Assembly: GCA_035048485.1 (NCBI GenBank)
Contig: CM068580.1
Location: forward strand, 56,706,475-56,770,474
Length of the DNA stretch: 64,000 nucleotides
Direction of reading: 5' to 3'
DNA from: Pteria penguin
Lineage: Eukaryota > Mollusca > Bivalvia > Pterioida > Pteriidae
Of this stretch, positions 11,634 to 25,046 are shown in pieces; the stretch's first letter is position 1; each line of letters begins with the position of its first letter. Both the position numbers and the translations under genes were made by a program. Below the pieces are notes generated by a model, which saw nothing but the letters and a program-made list of their open reading frames with translations, made no database searches and was not told the origin of the DNA.

Positions 11634-14600
11634 CTGGAACAACGTAACAGAAAAATTAGTCATTGCAGTTTAAAGGCATAACAGTCATTATCCTCATATT
11701 TAAATTTTTTTTATCTTTTTTTCAATTTCCAGATGAGTGAAATATGTAAAATAGACAATAAGCACATGATCTAAGGATCAAATGCGATCTATAATAACCA
11801 CATAATCAAAATTTTGTTTTGTGTGTTTTTAAATTGATATAAATTTGTGTGGGATGATAAAAACACTGACTGTTTAGAGATGTATAACATGGCTTAGGCT
11901 TTGTAAATGATCAGGTATCGGTGCAGTTTTAGGTAAATATGATGTTTTTATGCACAAGACAAGCATTGTCACATAAATTATAGAAATTTCTTGAAAATAA
12001 TGCTGATTAAGTCTTCAACATATTTAAATAGAATGAAGAGGCCAAGAATTAATCATCAGCAAAGATAACTTTAAATTCAAGAATGTACATTTGTGACTTG
12101 AAATGATCTCGAAAGTCAAGATGCACTTTAATCAATGAAGACGGAAAACCAAAAAAAAAAGGTGCATAATTGTTGAATACTGTGATTGATCACTGACTTT
12201 TGACCATTTTTACCCTATGAATTTCTAAGAATCCTCAGTCTAAACACAAAACTTAATTAAATAAAAGCCAACTACATCTATATATTAGATGAAGAAATAT
12301 GTTATAAAACATTTGCTTATAAGACTTTTGTGATATAGCCCACGCGATTATCCCAAATCAATAGTCACAATATGTTGCATGGACCTAGAACAAAGAGCCT
12401 TATCAGGTATCATGCCCTAATACTGCGAATCATTCCAAGTAGGTGTGAATAAATACACTGTCAGAATGAAGTGGCTTACAAACAAGCGGTATGAAATTCA
12501 CTTTTTACCACTTAGATGGGAGTGCTGAGGGGGATTGTTTTCTCACTACTCAGATTGTTACTTCATGACACTGAATGTATTATCACCAAACTTGACATAT
12601 ATAGGTAGAAAAACAAACATCATGTTTATGCACACTTATCTAAACAGATAATGGGTATCACTACACAAATAGCAGTATCTATCTCAATCAGATTAGTCAG
12701 CTTTGCGAGTATTAGTTTCAATAGGATTTTATCTTCAAACTAGATATGTATGGTGTAAATAAACTTACATAATACTTAATTCAGTTAATTAATAATGAGA
12801 TGGGGTCAGTGTAAAAGGTTGAGAAACACATGAAGCATCAATAGCTTTAAATGACTACATTTGCATACATAAATACATGCAAGCATAAATTTAACGATTC
12901 AAAATAAAACATTTTATTTTAACTGACCCTTCCAATTACGGTTGAAAACTTGTTAAATAAGATGACATCACAATACTTTACACCTTGGTCATACCTCGGA
13001 CAATCATTGAAAATGTATTGTGACGTCATGAATTTCAATAGATATTCCGCTAAAGCGATGGGTCAATTACTAATATGATAATATTTTACATTCAAAATGT
13101 TAATTGTTAATAACTTTAAAATCTCTCAATTAATCTACCGGTAAGATACATTTTCAAGATAGTTCTAACACATTTTATGATAATTCTCAGTAATGTGTTT
13201 TACTTATAGTAGTAAAACAAAGTAAATCAATTAGCAATACTCTACAGTATTTCATACATTTTTAGTATATTAACGTGAAAACAAACTTCTTGTATCTAAC
13301 AACTGTTTCCATGTAGTGAATAATTGATATGAAATGAGATATCTAATATTTGTATCTGTTGTACATTAAAGTTTAAAGACTGTATGTGCAGCGCAGTGAA
13401 TGAGGTGGAATTTTATCCAGGCAAAGTCAACGTCTCTACTTCCCGGTAGACTTCAACCTAAAAATGGGTATTTGACATCACTGAGCTGCTTTTTCATAGA
13501 TCTGTTGTTTATTTAATGTTTCATCTAGTCATAATACACTAGATTTGTAGGTATTTCAAGTTACACCACGTAGATTGAATCTGTTGAAAGTATCTGAATG
13601 TTGAGACTATATATATATATATATATATTCGTTACCAACAAAATCACTATACACATCTAATGGAAGTATTAACCTATCCATGACAAAGCATGCTACATAT
13701 GTTCAACATTTCTGATCATGATGTTTTTACCAGATGATCATTTTCAGAAAATAGTTTTAATTGAACTTAGTTTTAGGGACTTATCTACCTATCTAAAATA
13801 ACATGTATGTGTTAGATATATATGATGCTGAAAGAAAATCTAAATATGGTGTAGGTGAATGTAGCACATGTAGTGTCATATATCCAACTCTTAACTTATT
13901 TTTCTCTGCAGCATTTTGTTTTGTAAACAGTTTTGCTTACTTTTTGTTTTTCTTAAAGATGAGTGTTTACTTGTATGTTAATGTAGTATCATCAATTTTC
14001 TGCATTTATAGAAATTATTATCATAGTGACTTATTTTGACTTTTAGTTGATCTGTTAATTGGGAAAAACTGAATTCTGTTGTTATTTCTTTATCATTCAT
14101 ACACCAATGTAAAAGTAAACCATCAACCATTTCAGCTAAATCCTGGAATGATCTCTGGATTGCCTCTTTACAGAGCCTAGTGTTTAACCATGTCATTAAA
14201 CCTAAGCTAAACCCAGGTATGATCTCCACATTGCCTGCTTACACAGTCAAGTGCTTAACTATGACATTACATTTAAGCTTAATACAGGTATGATCTCTGG
14301 ATTGCCTGCTTACAGAGCCTGATGCTGAATTAATCATGACATTGATTTTAAGCTAAAGCTAGGTATGATCTCTGGATTGCCTGCTTACATAGCCTAGTGC
14401 TTAGTTAACAATGACATTAATTTTAAGCTAAGCCCAGGTATGATCTCTAGATTGTCCGCTTACATAGCTTAGTGCTTAGTTAACAGTAACATTAATTTTA
14501 AGCTAAGCCCAGGTATGACCTCTGGACTGCCTGCTTACAGAGCCCAGTGCTTAACCATGACATTAATTTTAAGCTAAACCCAGGTATGACCTCTGGATTG

Positions 14601-17600
14601 CCTGCTTACAGAGCCTAGTGCTTAACCATGACATTAATTTTAAGCTAAACCCAGATATGATCTCTGCATTGCCTGCTTCCAGAGCCAAGTGCTTAACCAT
14701 GACATTAATTTTAAGCTAAAGCCAGGTATGATCTCTGCATTGCCTGCTTACAGAGCCCAATGCTTAACCATGACATAAAATTCGACCCTATTCACTTTAG
14801 TAAGTCCACTATCTAGTATTGACCTAGTTCTGTTTGTGTAGGATATCATCCTCAATGTATGTAATCTCCCTCATGCTGGCAAGGTGTGTGATTATGCCAA
14901 GGACATATAAATGTGAAACGTGATATACACATCATGCCTCACATTGGTATGATCAAAGTCTTAAAACTAGAATGCAGTGTTCCTAAAAACATGCGTTACC
15001 TGTAAAAACAGGAAAAAGATGGACAGACAGTGAAGAAAATCATCCTCAAAACTCACAAGCAACAAAAAAGAACATGAAATTAAAAGCTATTCAGCAAAAA
15101 CAAATATACTTGTAGCACCAAAGGTCATTTACATAGCAATCTTAATGTAAACTCAACTATGAAACTATAAAATAGAAATATAATTCCAAAGTGCAGATCT
15201 AGCATGTCTTTGATTCTCATTACCTTCAGATGCTCTCTAACACAAACATGTGGATGAAAATTACCTAATAAATTACATGTATTAAATTTCATTTGTTCAT
15301 GTTTCTAAAAATTCAGATTTGATACTTGCCCATGTTCTTAAAATATGGATAAAAACTACCAAATTAATTATTAGTTTTTTAATTGTTTGTGTCTCTGAAA
15401 TTTGAGATCTGATAATTTCCTACATCCCTAAATAAACCTTACAGAATAAATTCAGGTCAAACGTCTTCATTCCACTTATTACTTTTAGTATATACAGGTC
15501 TAACAATGCAGGAGTTCAAAACAGTCACAAGCAAAAGCTTAAAAGCTGTGGCTTATAGAGACATCACACACTTGTTTATGCCAGATAAAAATACAGTGAA
15601 TCTTAACTATAAGAGTCACAAGACACACATGTACACTTCAGCGCTCTGATTTCATTTATGTCAATTGGTTTAAACGAGAAAAGAGTTGACCTCTTTTGAC
15701 ATAAACTTTAGTAGATGAATTGAAGTGTGTGCATTAAGCCTATGAGTAAGCTGAAGTAACCTTTGAAAAATTGTAGTTCTATATTTTCTGTTTTCAATAT
15801 TGTCAAAAAACTAGATCTTTCTAGACCTTGATGATAGAGTTACAAGGATGCACCCATAGTATAGTATGGCATTTGCATATATGTAGGGTCTAGTACCAGT
15901 ACGACGTGTGCCTTTATAGGAGTCTAATATGGAGTGTGTCTACAGATCTATGAAAGTCCCTATTTAGAGGATGGAATGTACCTATATAGGTCTAGCATGG
16001 AATGTACCTATATAGTACGGAATGTACCTATATAGCATGGAATGTATCTATATAGTATGGAATGTACCTATATAGTATGGAGGGGGTCTAGTATGGAATG
16101 TACCTATATAGTATGGAGGGGGTCTAGTATGGAATGTACCTATATAGTATGGAGGGGGTCTAGCATGGAATGTACCTATATAGTATGGAGGGGGTCTAGT
16201 ATGGAATGTACCTATATAGTATGGAGGGATCTAGTATGGAATGTACCTATATAGTATGGAGGGGTCTAGTATGGAATGTACCTATATAGTATGAAATGTT
16301 TCTATATAGTATGGAATGTATCTATATAGTATGGAATGTACCTATATAGTATGGAGGGGGTCTAGTATGGAATGTACCTATATAGTATAAAATGTTTCTA
16401 TATAGTATGGAATGTATCTATATAGTATGGAATGTATCTATAAGTGTATTTAGGGGTCTAGTATGGAATGTATGTATATAGGTCTAGTATGGAATATACC
16501 TGTATAGGTCTAATATGGAATGTAACTATTTAGAGGTCTAGTATGGACTGTTCCTACATATGGGTTAGTATGGAATGTACCTATATAGATCCAGTATGGA
16601 ATGTAACTATTTAAGGGTCTAGAATGGAATGTACCTATTTCCTATAATATAACTATTTAGGGGTCTAGTATGGAATGTAACCATTTAGGGGTCTTGAATG
16701 ATATGACTATACAGGGTCTAGTATGAAGTGTGCCTACAATGGAATACCCGAATATAGGGGTCTAGTATGAAATTTACCTAAATTGTATGGAATGTACCTA
16801 TCTATGGGTCTAGTATGGAATGTATCTATACAATATAAAATGTACCTATGTTGGGGTCTAGTATGAAAAGAATCTATATACGAACCTAAAATGGAATGTA
16901 CTTATATAGTATGTTGTGTACCCACAAAGGGGTCTAGAATTAAATGTGATTATACAGAGAATTGGTATGGAATGTGCCTACACAAGAGTCTAGCATGGAA
17001 TGTGGTGACATGGGTGTCTTGTATGACATGTCTGTTTAGTGTCCAGCTTGCAAGGTATCTATGTAATAGTCTGGCAAGGCAAATGCATATGTAGAATTCT
17101 AGAACTGAAATGTTTATATAAGTGTGTAGTATGGCATTTACCCCTACATAGGGATTTTAATATGACATGTGCCTATATAGGAATCTAGCATGGCATGTAC
17201 CCTGATATGGAGGTCAAGTATGACATGTGCCTGTATAGGGCCTGGGGTGAGTTTCACAAAAGGTTGTAAGACCAAACATAGACGTAAACTTTGCAACTAA
17301 ATTTACGTGAATTTTTCTTGAAGTCTATGTTCATACATAATTACATTGGTAAACATTGTAAAAGGTGTATGTTATGTTTGGAACTCTCTAGGGAGGAGAA
17401 AAATATTTCTTAGCAAAGTTTACGTCTATGTTTGGGCTTACAACCTTTACTGAAACTCACCCCTGGTCTGGCATGCGCCTAAATAGGAGTCTAGGAATTA
17501 TTTTATATAGGGCTTAGTATTGAAAATGTCCATACAGGAGTTCAGTAAGGCACTTGTGCCATATATGTGACAATACTTGACCTCATTTCCCCAGCTTGTC

Positions 17601-20600
17601 CATCCTGGCCATAGATTCCTGGCAAACAATTCCAAACACTTAGCACCTGCTGGTATATAATCTTTAAGTATATCTGTGAATAGATTTGAGTTGTTATAAT
17701 CATGGCTATCAAGGTACAATAAGAGAACAAATTTTTGAAGGTCAAATTTGGGAAAGTAAAGTCTTGATTATTATACATTTGTACATGGAATTATCTTTTT
17801 TGATTTTTTAAAAAACTTTATTTCTAAACCAAGAAGAGTAACTCCAGTAAAGTTTCACTGTTAACTATCATATTGAAATGCTCCCTCTCATACCATTTAA
17901 TGGTGGTTTCATGGAGTGTAATGCACTAGGTACACTGATGATGGTTTGATGTGCTGGTATTTCCTTCTGATCATTTAACTTTGCTGATGTCGATTGGTAT
18001 CGTCCGATAATGATGACTTCGTAAGGTTTTTTATGATTAGAACGGATATCAAACACCATTTCACCAGAAGTTGTTACCTAAAACAGAAATCTTCCTTCAA
18101 GCATGTTATGGCAGTTCATTGTTTGCCTGATAGAGATTTTACATTGGGTTTTACAATGTTTCTGTCCTATTGGAAGCATACTGGAAACATAGAAGCAGGA
18201 GGCAACCCGTCTGTTTAACATAGTGGTTCAATGCAGGAATCGAACTCAGATTTCCTCCACCACAAACCAAATGCTTAAACCATTTAAATCTGTACCTATT
18301 AAGGTCATAATACAAAAATTGCTAAATTCTCATCCAACTTCTCTAAAATGGAACAGGACATTGAATATGACTAAACTTACCTGCCCAACACTAAATAATA
18401 ACATTGTTAAGCTTTCATAGTTTTATTGGACTTCCAGTCAATATAACAATAACACAAAATCACAAATTCAACAAATAAAAATAAAATCTCATATATCTTT
18501 AACAGAAACAGGCAAGATAGAGAATATTTCTTGTCGGCTATGTAATTTTCAAAATGTAATTTGAAAAAAATAAAAATTGAGGCCAGCGTGAAAAAATCGG
18601 GGCAAGCGGGGATGAGAATTGAGGAATTTTTTTTTATTATAGCCCAATGTAAGACATCCAAGAAGTCAAATGTGTTGTTTACATGACCTACTTTGCTAAA
18701 GCACCAATTGCCAGTGTCACTGAAATACTGATGCCTACATCCTGTCTCCTTGAATCTCATTATTGTATTTTTTTTGTGAGCATTGTTTTTATCATTATAA
18801 TGGAACAGTCTACTGTTCTAAAAGTTGGTAACCTCTTGTTTCCATATCGCAATATAACTGAAAAATTGTTGATATTGATGTAAAACACCAATCAACCAAT
18901 ATCTCAAAGCAATTAATTTTCATAGTATAGTCACTTTGACAATAAAAAAATTCACCAGAAAAAAAAGCATACATAAAAGATATAACGATAGCATATACAA
19001 CATATTTATTCATGAATGACACACCATAATTAATTTTTCCCTGTTTTAAGATATTTCAAATAGAGAAGAGAATTTATAAACAGAATAATGTGAAGGTACA
19101 TACCTAAATATGTTTTTCATGCATGCCTGAATTTCAGATGTTTCAAAAGACCATATCAACTTCATATAACTTATTTAATTATTGTGATTTCCAATGTTAT
19201 TAAACATTTCCATTTTGTATTCCATACCTTAAGCCAAAACCATTCAGTGATGTATTGTACAGACCACGAGGGGAAGAGATGATCTTTTACAAAGTCTATA
19301 TGCTTCATCCTGTTGGTAACCCACACCACAATGAGAGCTTCCTCTGTTGCTAGGTAACGAAGAGGAATTTTGAAGAGATCTTCATTTGATAAGTATTTAT
19401 ACCTATAATAACAGGGAAAAACTAAAATTTATTTTGTGGCAATGTCTTTTTTCATAGATTAAATGAAAGAAAGATAACTCTTCCTGGTAAGTTTTTGTGT
19501 TTTCCAATCTGATATTTTTTTTGTATTGTATTTGATTTAGAAAAATATATATTCAGCATTATTTTAAAACATAATGAGAATACAAGAAATATTCCAGAAT
19601 ATTTTTCCATTATCTTCCCTGCATATCCTATTCTCTATCATATATATTTTAAACATGTAAATTCTAAAACAAAATCATATTTTCTACTTGTAAAATCGCA
19701 ATGCAAATTATTACATTTTAAAGTTTATATAACAATTAAAAAAAAAATGAATATATGGACAATTTTAATGGATGATACACAACATTGATGAATGAAATAT
19801 CACAAAAGCTCTAGGTCTTCAGAGCTAAATCTATTCAACAAATGGAACCCCTTTCATTCAAATATATAGTATTTGGTAAGATAAATGCAAATTTTTTTGT
19901 AGTTGATATACATTTCATACTTTACTTACAGCTGGAAAGTGTGAAAAATTAACATTTTAAATAAGATTACAAAATGTTCACAACACAACAGATACATTAA
20001 TCAACAGGTAATTCAGATATGTACAAGTACTTACTTTTTCTTTCTTTTGACTGATTTATTTTCCCATGGTGGATCCATGACTATTAGATCATATTTATTG
20101 ATACATGCATTTACATCTGTTTCTAAAAAGAAAAATAAATGTGAACTACTAAGAGACATCTCAATACAACGCGAGAAATAATTTACCAACATATAAAACA
20201 GGTCTAATAACTTCTTTGTGTAGATTGATGAATTCTATCTATCTGTCAACGTTATCAAATTTCTGCTTTAAACAAAATTTCACACCTTAATTTAGACTTA
20301 AATCTTTGTATGCAACATGTCTTTCATATGTACTTTTGACTAAAGATAAAACTAGGTCGTGTAACCCATCATTTCATGGCTGAGTGCTTTTTCTAAAAAT
20401 GGTCAATTTTTCAATATAGTCATATCATCTTTTGCTATTTAGTCAAGAAACAAGCTAACATTTGTCATTCATTTAAGATTTTTACAACCTACACATATGT
20501 ACAAGAGTATAATATTCCCTCAATACCTCATTTGTCATATTCGTGGACTTTATACATCATCCATCACTCTGATTGATATCACACTTTTGGTACCTTTCAA

Positions 20601-23600
20601 CAAGTTTGTAATGAATGTTGGTTGGTTGGTTGAATAGTGTTTTACGTTGCTTTCAACAATTTTTCAGTTATATCGCAACATTTAAGCAGGATTTAACCAA
20701 CCTCTAATACATAGTGGCGCAACCCGTGAATTGAAGCTGGATCATCAGTGCCGCAAGCCAAGCGCTTAACCACTACACCAAGCCTGCCCCTTTGTTGTGA
20801 ATGAATTGAAAAACCAAAGAATCTGGGTTTCAGAAGTGTTTTCAATAAGTATGATATACAGAATGAGAAATGACTGACTAACTCAACAAGTTTATGTGCC
20901 TGTAGAAAGAGATGAGGTTTTTGTTTCTTTCTTTCTTGTTTAAAACACACCAAAACTATTTCACTTATGTTGATGTCATCACCCTGTTGCAGTGCACAGA
21001 AACCTAAACCTATAAAATAAACTCACCTATAATAGTGAGAATTTTTTTTTACGTACCAACAAGAATGGACATCAAGAAGCCATTGATGGGATTGAACCTA
21101 GGCTTCTTAGCACACTACCAAAAAATTATGTTTGATGAATAAGCTTGCAGGAAAAGTATGAAAAAGAAAATTATTCATGAATTTAGGTGAAAGCATCTCC
21201 CTTCGTTTCTAAATTACCAAAATGAAAGGCCAGAGCATGTTCATTCAAACTACACATTTGACAAACTGAAACTACAAATATGGAGAGTTTAATTCAACTA
21301 CACGGTTATAACAAAGGGGTTTTGTTACTACTGCATAAATACCATTATGATGCCAGAGCGTATTGATTTGACTGAAATCTGTCATCAGGAAGGAACTCTT
21401 ATCTGGTATGATGTACTGGTCTCCATTAAAACTAACCACTGCAGCCTGACCACAGTGGTTCTGATACAAATGCTTCACTGGATCATGGTTGAACTTTAAC
21501 ATATCTATGAGGGAAGAGCACGACATTAAAATATCAAGAAGTATATATGATGAAAAGTTGATTTCATTTTATCAGAGCATATTTCAAATGTAAACAAAAG
21601 CAACGCCAACGTCACATATGCCCCCCTGGTTATTTTTGTAACGTGGGCATAACTCACATGACCACATTAGAGGACATCTACTCCTCATAATCACCCACAA
21701 ACAAAATTTTTCCATTCAAAAGTTTGTGTCTAATGATTAAATGAGATATGTCACTTCACACAGTCTTCATTTAATTTAGACATCAGTATTAACCGACACA
21801 AAACAAAATCAAAATAAATGTGCCAAAGACAGTTGTCCTAATTGTAACTGAATAATTTGACCTAGATATCCTTATGATGTATCTGTATACCAAATATCAG
21901 TTTAATATACAGTATCTAGCTGTTCCTGAGAAAATGAAGAGAACTGCTAATTGTAAGAAATTTTCTAAGTCCAAGGGGGATAAGTCTCACAAAAATCATT
22001 GAACCATAACCAAATTTGAATTTGACCTAAATATCCTTTAAATGTGTCAGTATATCAAATATAAATTCAATATCTTTATTGGTTCCAGAGAGAATGTGCG
22101 GAAACAGCTAATTTCAAGAAATTTCCTGTCCAAGGGGAATACCTCTGACAAAATTATTGAACCATAACCAAATTTACACATAACCTGGATATCCTCAATA
22201 TGTGTCTGTATGCAAAATATCAATTCAATATCTCTATCCTTTCCTGAGATAATGAGCGGAAACTGCTAATTTTAAGAAATTCTGTAAGTCCAAGGGGGAT
22301 AACTCTCACAAAAATAATCAAACCATAACCAAATTTAAACTTGACCTAAATATTCATTAGATGTATCAGTATATTAAATATAAATTCAATATCTTCATTG
22401 GTTCCAGAGATAATGTGCAAAAACTGCTAATTTTAAGAAATTTGCTAAGTTCAAGGGGAATAACTCCAAAAAAAAAATTATTGAATCATAACTAAATTTG
22501 AACTTGACCTAGATATACTTAAGATGTATCTGTATGCTCAATATTATTTCAATATCTCTATACGTTCCTGAGATAATGAGAGGAAACTGCTAATTTTGAG
22601 ACATTTTTTAAGTCAAGGGGGATAACTTTCAAAAAAATTATTGAACCACAACCAAATTTTAACTTGACCTAGATATCCTTGAAATGTATCTGTATACCAA
22701 ATATCAATTCAATATCTTTATTGGTTACAGATCTAGAGATAATGAGTGGAAACTGTAAATGGACCGACCGACAGCAGCAAAACAATATGCATGTGCAGCT
22801 CCTTCTTCAAAGGGTTGCATAAATATATATTTTCTCATTTTTCTGGAAAATGTTAGTCCTCAACCCAATAAATTTATGCAATTTTCATTAAATTATGACC
22901 ACAAGGTGGTAGCACAGGTCTTATATTCTTCATCTGATGATCAAGGCTCAAGTAGCTATTGTATATCTAGACTTTGGTAAAAGCACCGATAAAATATCTT
23001 CACCTAAAGAGGTTCATCTAATTTGTCAAAACTACACAATATATTCACAAATTTCTTGGCCACTCTGAAATCGACCATTATCAGTAAACTTCTATGATTT
23101 ATAATGTTAGAATGACCCTTCATCTGCTTATACTCATCATCATTGATTTCATCTGATAAAGGCTATTAGTGGCAAAAAACTTGTCAATAGAATGTGTAGT
23201 CTTTTTACATTAATTTATAATCATACACTCCCTCTGGAATTTTTTGTATTTCATACATATACCAACGTACCTTCTGATAGTCTAAATATCTGGATTTCAG
23301 AATCATCTACAGGTACAGAGGTGGAAAGACTAGTGTCACAGAGGTCTAGTAAGGTGCATCGAGGACCTACAATACTTTCTGCTAGGTTTCTGGCTCTCCT
23401 ATTGTTACACAAGTCAGTTTTATTTTCACCACCTGCACTAGTTCTACTAGATTTCAATTCGCTAAAACTCTTGCTACAGAATTGTTCATTTTTCAGATCA
23501 GCATCAGGACTACTAGAATCTGATTTTAAGTCATCGTTAATGCTATGGTCAAAGGAGTCTCTTTTTGTTAAATAATGTTTATGTCGTGCAGATTTTAATA

Positions 23601-24305
23601 GCACTTCATATGCATTGATAATTATTCTACATATGTTGCTGTGGTAGATTTGAAATCTTTCTTCTCCAATGTTGAACTCTGATTTTCTTTTACGCTTAAA
23701 ATAAGATGTGTCAAGTTAATGATAGAAACCACATAATACTACACATGAAAAAAGAATTTCATAAAAAGCTTTGTACAACACTTTTAAAAGTTGATTCACA
23801 ATAAACACTGTTGTGGTGTATGGCAATTAAATCAGTTTCAATTTATAATAACTGATTTCTATTCACTCTAACTTGATTTGTAAATAAAATTCCAGTAAAT
23901 TATTTTACCAAAATTATATCATATAGAAGTCTGGCATACAGAAACATGAATTATGACATCAAGCTGGCGTTTTTTTTTTACTTTACTGGAGTTATCTTTC
24001 TTTACATGTGTCAAATACTATAACAAACAAACGTTTTGTTTTTGAACTTCTTTTGATATGAATTATTATAACAAATACACTTTCAATTACACCTTCTTCT
24101 CTTGAACAGGATTTTCAGAAGATCTAGTTTGTAGTGCAGCAAACTGACTGTCCATCATAAATGGTGTCTCAATAGCAAACAACTCCCTCCTTAAATGCAT
24201 ACATTTGGATGTGGCATCGTCAATAAATACGTTGCCATAGCACTCTTTCACACCTCTATTCTGGTCAATAACATAACCGAACGAACTTTTACATATGATT
24301 GACAT
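11559..24305 (-). CDS. METTL4: METTL4: MT-A70 family N6-adenine methyltransferase, complete, 8 exons, 470 aa
   Basis: Exons in coding order: 24305-24093, 23694-23271, 21504-21343, 20122-20035, 19402-19228, 18077-17894, 17673-17582, 11633-11559. Borders are GT-AG and split codons rejoin correctly (for example G|AA, AA|G, G|AT). METTL4 methylates adenosine in U2 snRNA (m6Am) and has been proposed to act on DNA. Visible signatures: catalytic DPPW at residues 283-286 (VMDPPWENKSVK), YLSNEDLFKIP, ALIVVWVTNRMKHIDFVKD, WSVQYITEWFWLK, HKKPYEVIIIGR and ELFARNLWPGWTSWGNE. Residues ~65-80 are basic (EKKRKRKS), possibly nuclear localisation. Length matches the ~470-residue animal family. The start at 24305 (MSIICKSSFGYVID) resembles the family N-terminus better than an ATG four codons upstream. 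The IFT74 3' end lies just upstream on the same strand. Confidence 0.95.
14125..14776. repeat. Minisatellite, ~71-bp unit, about 9 copies
   Basis: Repeats of ACATTAATTTTAAGCTAA, CCAGGTATGATCTCTGG, ATTGCCTGCTTACAGAGCC and AGTGCTTAACCATG. Late copies are spaced 71 bp apart (about 14555, 14626, 14697). Outer copies are more diverged. It lies in the last METTL4 intron. Confidence 0.92.
15850..17570. repeat. Composite minisatellite built on GTCTAGTATGGAATGTACC modules
   Basis: The core (16040-16440) has a 36-bp higher-order unit, GGTCTAGTATGGAATGTACC plus TATATAGTATGGAGGG. Adjacent single modules of ~17-18 bp (GTATGGAATGTATCTATA) also occur. Toward 17570 the copies decay to CATGGCATGT / GCCTATATAGG variants. 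It is interrupted by a MITE at 17246-17461 and lies in the last METTL4 intron, reaching almost to the splice donor at 17581. Confidence 0.93.
17246..17461. mobile_element. 216-bp MITE inserted in the minisatellite
   Basis: Termini GGTGAGTTTCAC and TGAAACTCACC. Inner arms AGACGTAAACTTTGC and GCAAAGTTTACGTCT continue the inverted repeat for ~50 bp. Direct duplication CCTGG at 17241-17245 and 17462-17466. No coding capacity. The superfamily cannot be named from the ends alone. Confidence 0.85.
18185..18290 (-). mobile_element. Diverged SINE fragment
   Basis: On the minus strand it reads a B box GAGTTCGATTCCTGC, then AACCACTATGTT and CCTCCTGCTTCTATG, as in the SINEs at 7315 and 8231. The tail is missing. 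It lies in the METTL4 intron 18078-19227. Confidence 0.6.
18808..18900 (+). mobile_element. 5'-truncated SINE tail
   Basis: Contains AATATAACTGAAAAATTGTT and a TGTAAAACACCAATCAACCA tail, matching the 3' half of the other SINE copies. No tRNA-like head. Confidence 0.75.
20619..20791 (-). mobile_element. Near full-length tRNA-like SINE
   Basis: On the minus strand it starts GGGGCAGGCTTGGTGTAGTG (A box TAGTGGTTAAGC), with a degraded B box (GCTTCAATTCACGGG), then the GATATAACTGAAAAATTGTT body and a CAACCAACCAACC tail. Flanks share imperfect GTNATGAAT-like sequence. It lies in the METTL4 intron 20123-21342. Confidence 0.82.
21840..22765. repeat. Tandem repeat, ~160-bp unit, 5-6 copies
   Basis: Units share CCAAGGGGGATAACTCTCAC, AAAATTATTGAACCATAACC, TTGACCTAGATATCC, CAATTCAATATCT and CTGAGATAATGAGCGGAAAC. 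The 'caagggg' landmark recurs near 21971, 22131, 22290, 22451 and 22612. The array ends in a short GACCGACCGACAG tail. It lies in the METTL4 intron 21505-23270. This repeat type looks like one common in bivalve introns (recollection, not checked). Confidence 0.9.
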
Positions 24306-24400
24306 CCTAAACAACATGTGGTACTTTGTTTATCATCTCAATGCATTTTCTACCTCAAATTTGAAGAACTCACACAAGAAAGACAACTCTTTTATGAAAT

Positions 24401-24406
24401 TTTATT
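24401..24406 (-). terminator. Candidate poly-A signal of IFT74
   Basis: AATAAA on the minus strand about 640 bases past the IFT74 stop (25047-25049) and ~100 bases before the METTL4 start (24305). If used, the two genes are almost abutting on the same strand. Confidence 0.4.
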
Positions 24407-25046
24407 ACAAAAATGTTCATCTATAAATATTATAATATACAACAATTCAATGGACGGATAAGAATAAGACCTTTGTATCACTCTAATTATCTGTACTTCT
24501 ATTAAAAGTAGCTTGAGAAAATCTTATATGTGTATTTATACAAAACCGGAAAAATGTGAAAATTCAAAGTTTAATTTATAACTTTCATGTGTGACAACTC
24601 TTAACTTAACATTTGTAAAACATTTCATGATCATAACACCAGTAAAAAACACATAATGTAAAATGTAAAAAAAATTGCCCAGTATTCTTTCACATAAGCA
24701 AAAAAGGAATGTGTACAGTCTTCATTGAAATTAAGCATTTTCAAAATTAGCACAAAAATATAAAATTAATATATCATTGAATTGATGTGAGTGAACACAA
24801 TCTCTATAAAAAGTAGAGAATATGATGAAGCACAGGTGAGAAGAATATTTTTTTTATTTCTCCCATATCTAAAACAACTTGTATTCTTGAATGAATGGAT
24901 ATGTTTAACATACATGAAGCAATTTTCGTCATGCATGATCAATGATAAAATATATCATTTCTTAAATTCCTAAAAAAAAAATCAAAAAAATCCAAAAAAC
25001 AGTCTGTGATAGAATAATGATATTATACACATATTTGCAGTCACTA

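Noticed and set aside
16042..16254. Open frame with repeated MECTYIVWRGSS
   Set aside because: The 36-bp minisatellite unit is a multiple of three, so it stays open by arithmetic. It lies inside the METTL4 intron.
17498..17581. METTL4 ending by read-through at 17498
   Set aside because: The tail has no family similarity and is minisatellite-derived, while the exon at 11559-11633 restores the expected C-terminus. Kept only as a possible minor isoform.
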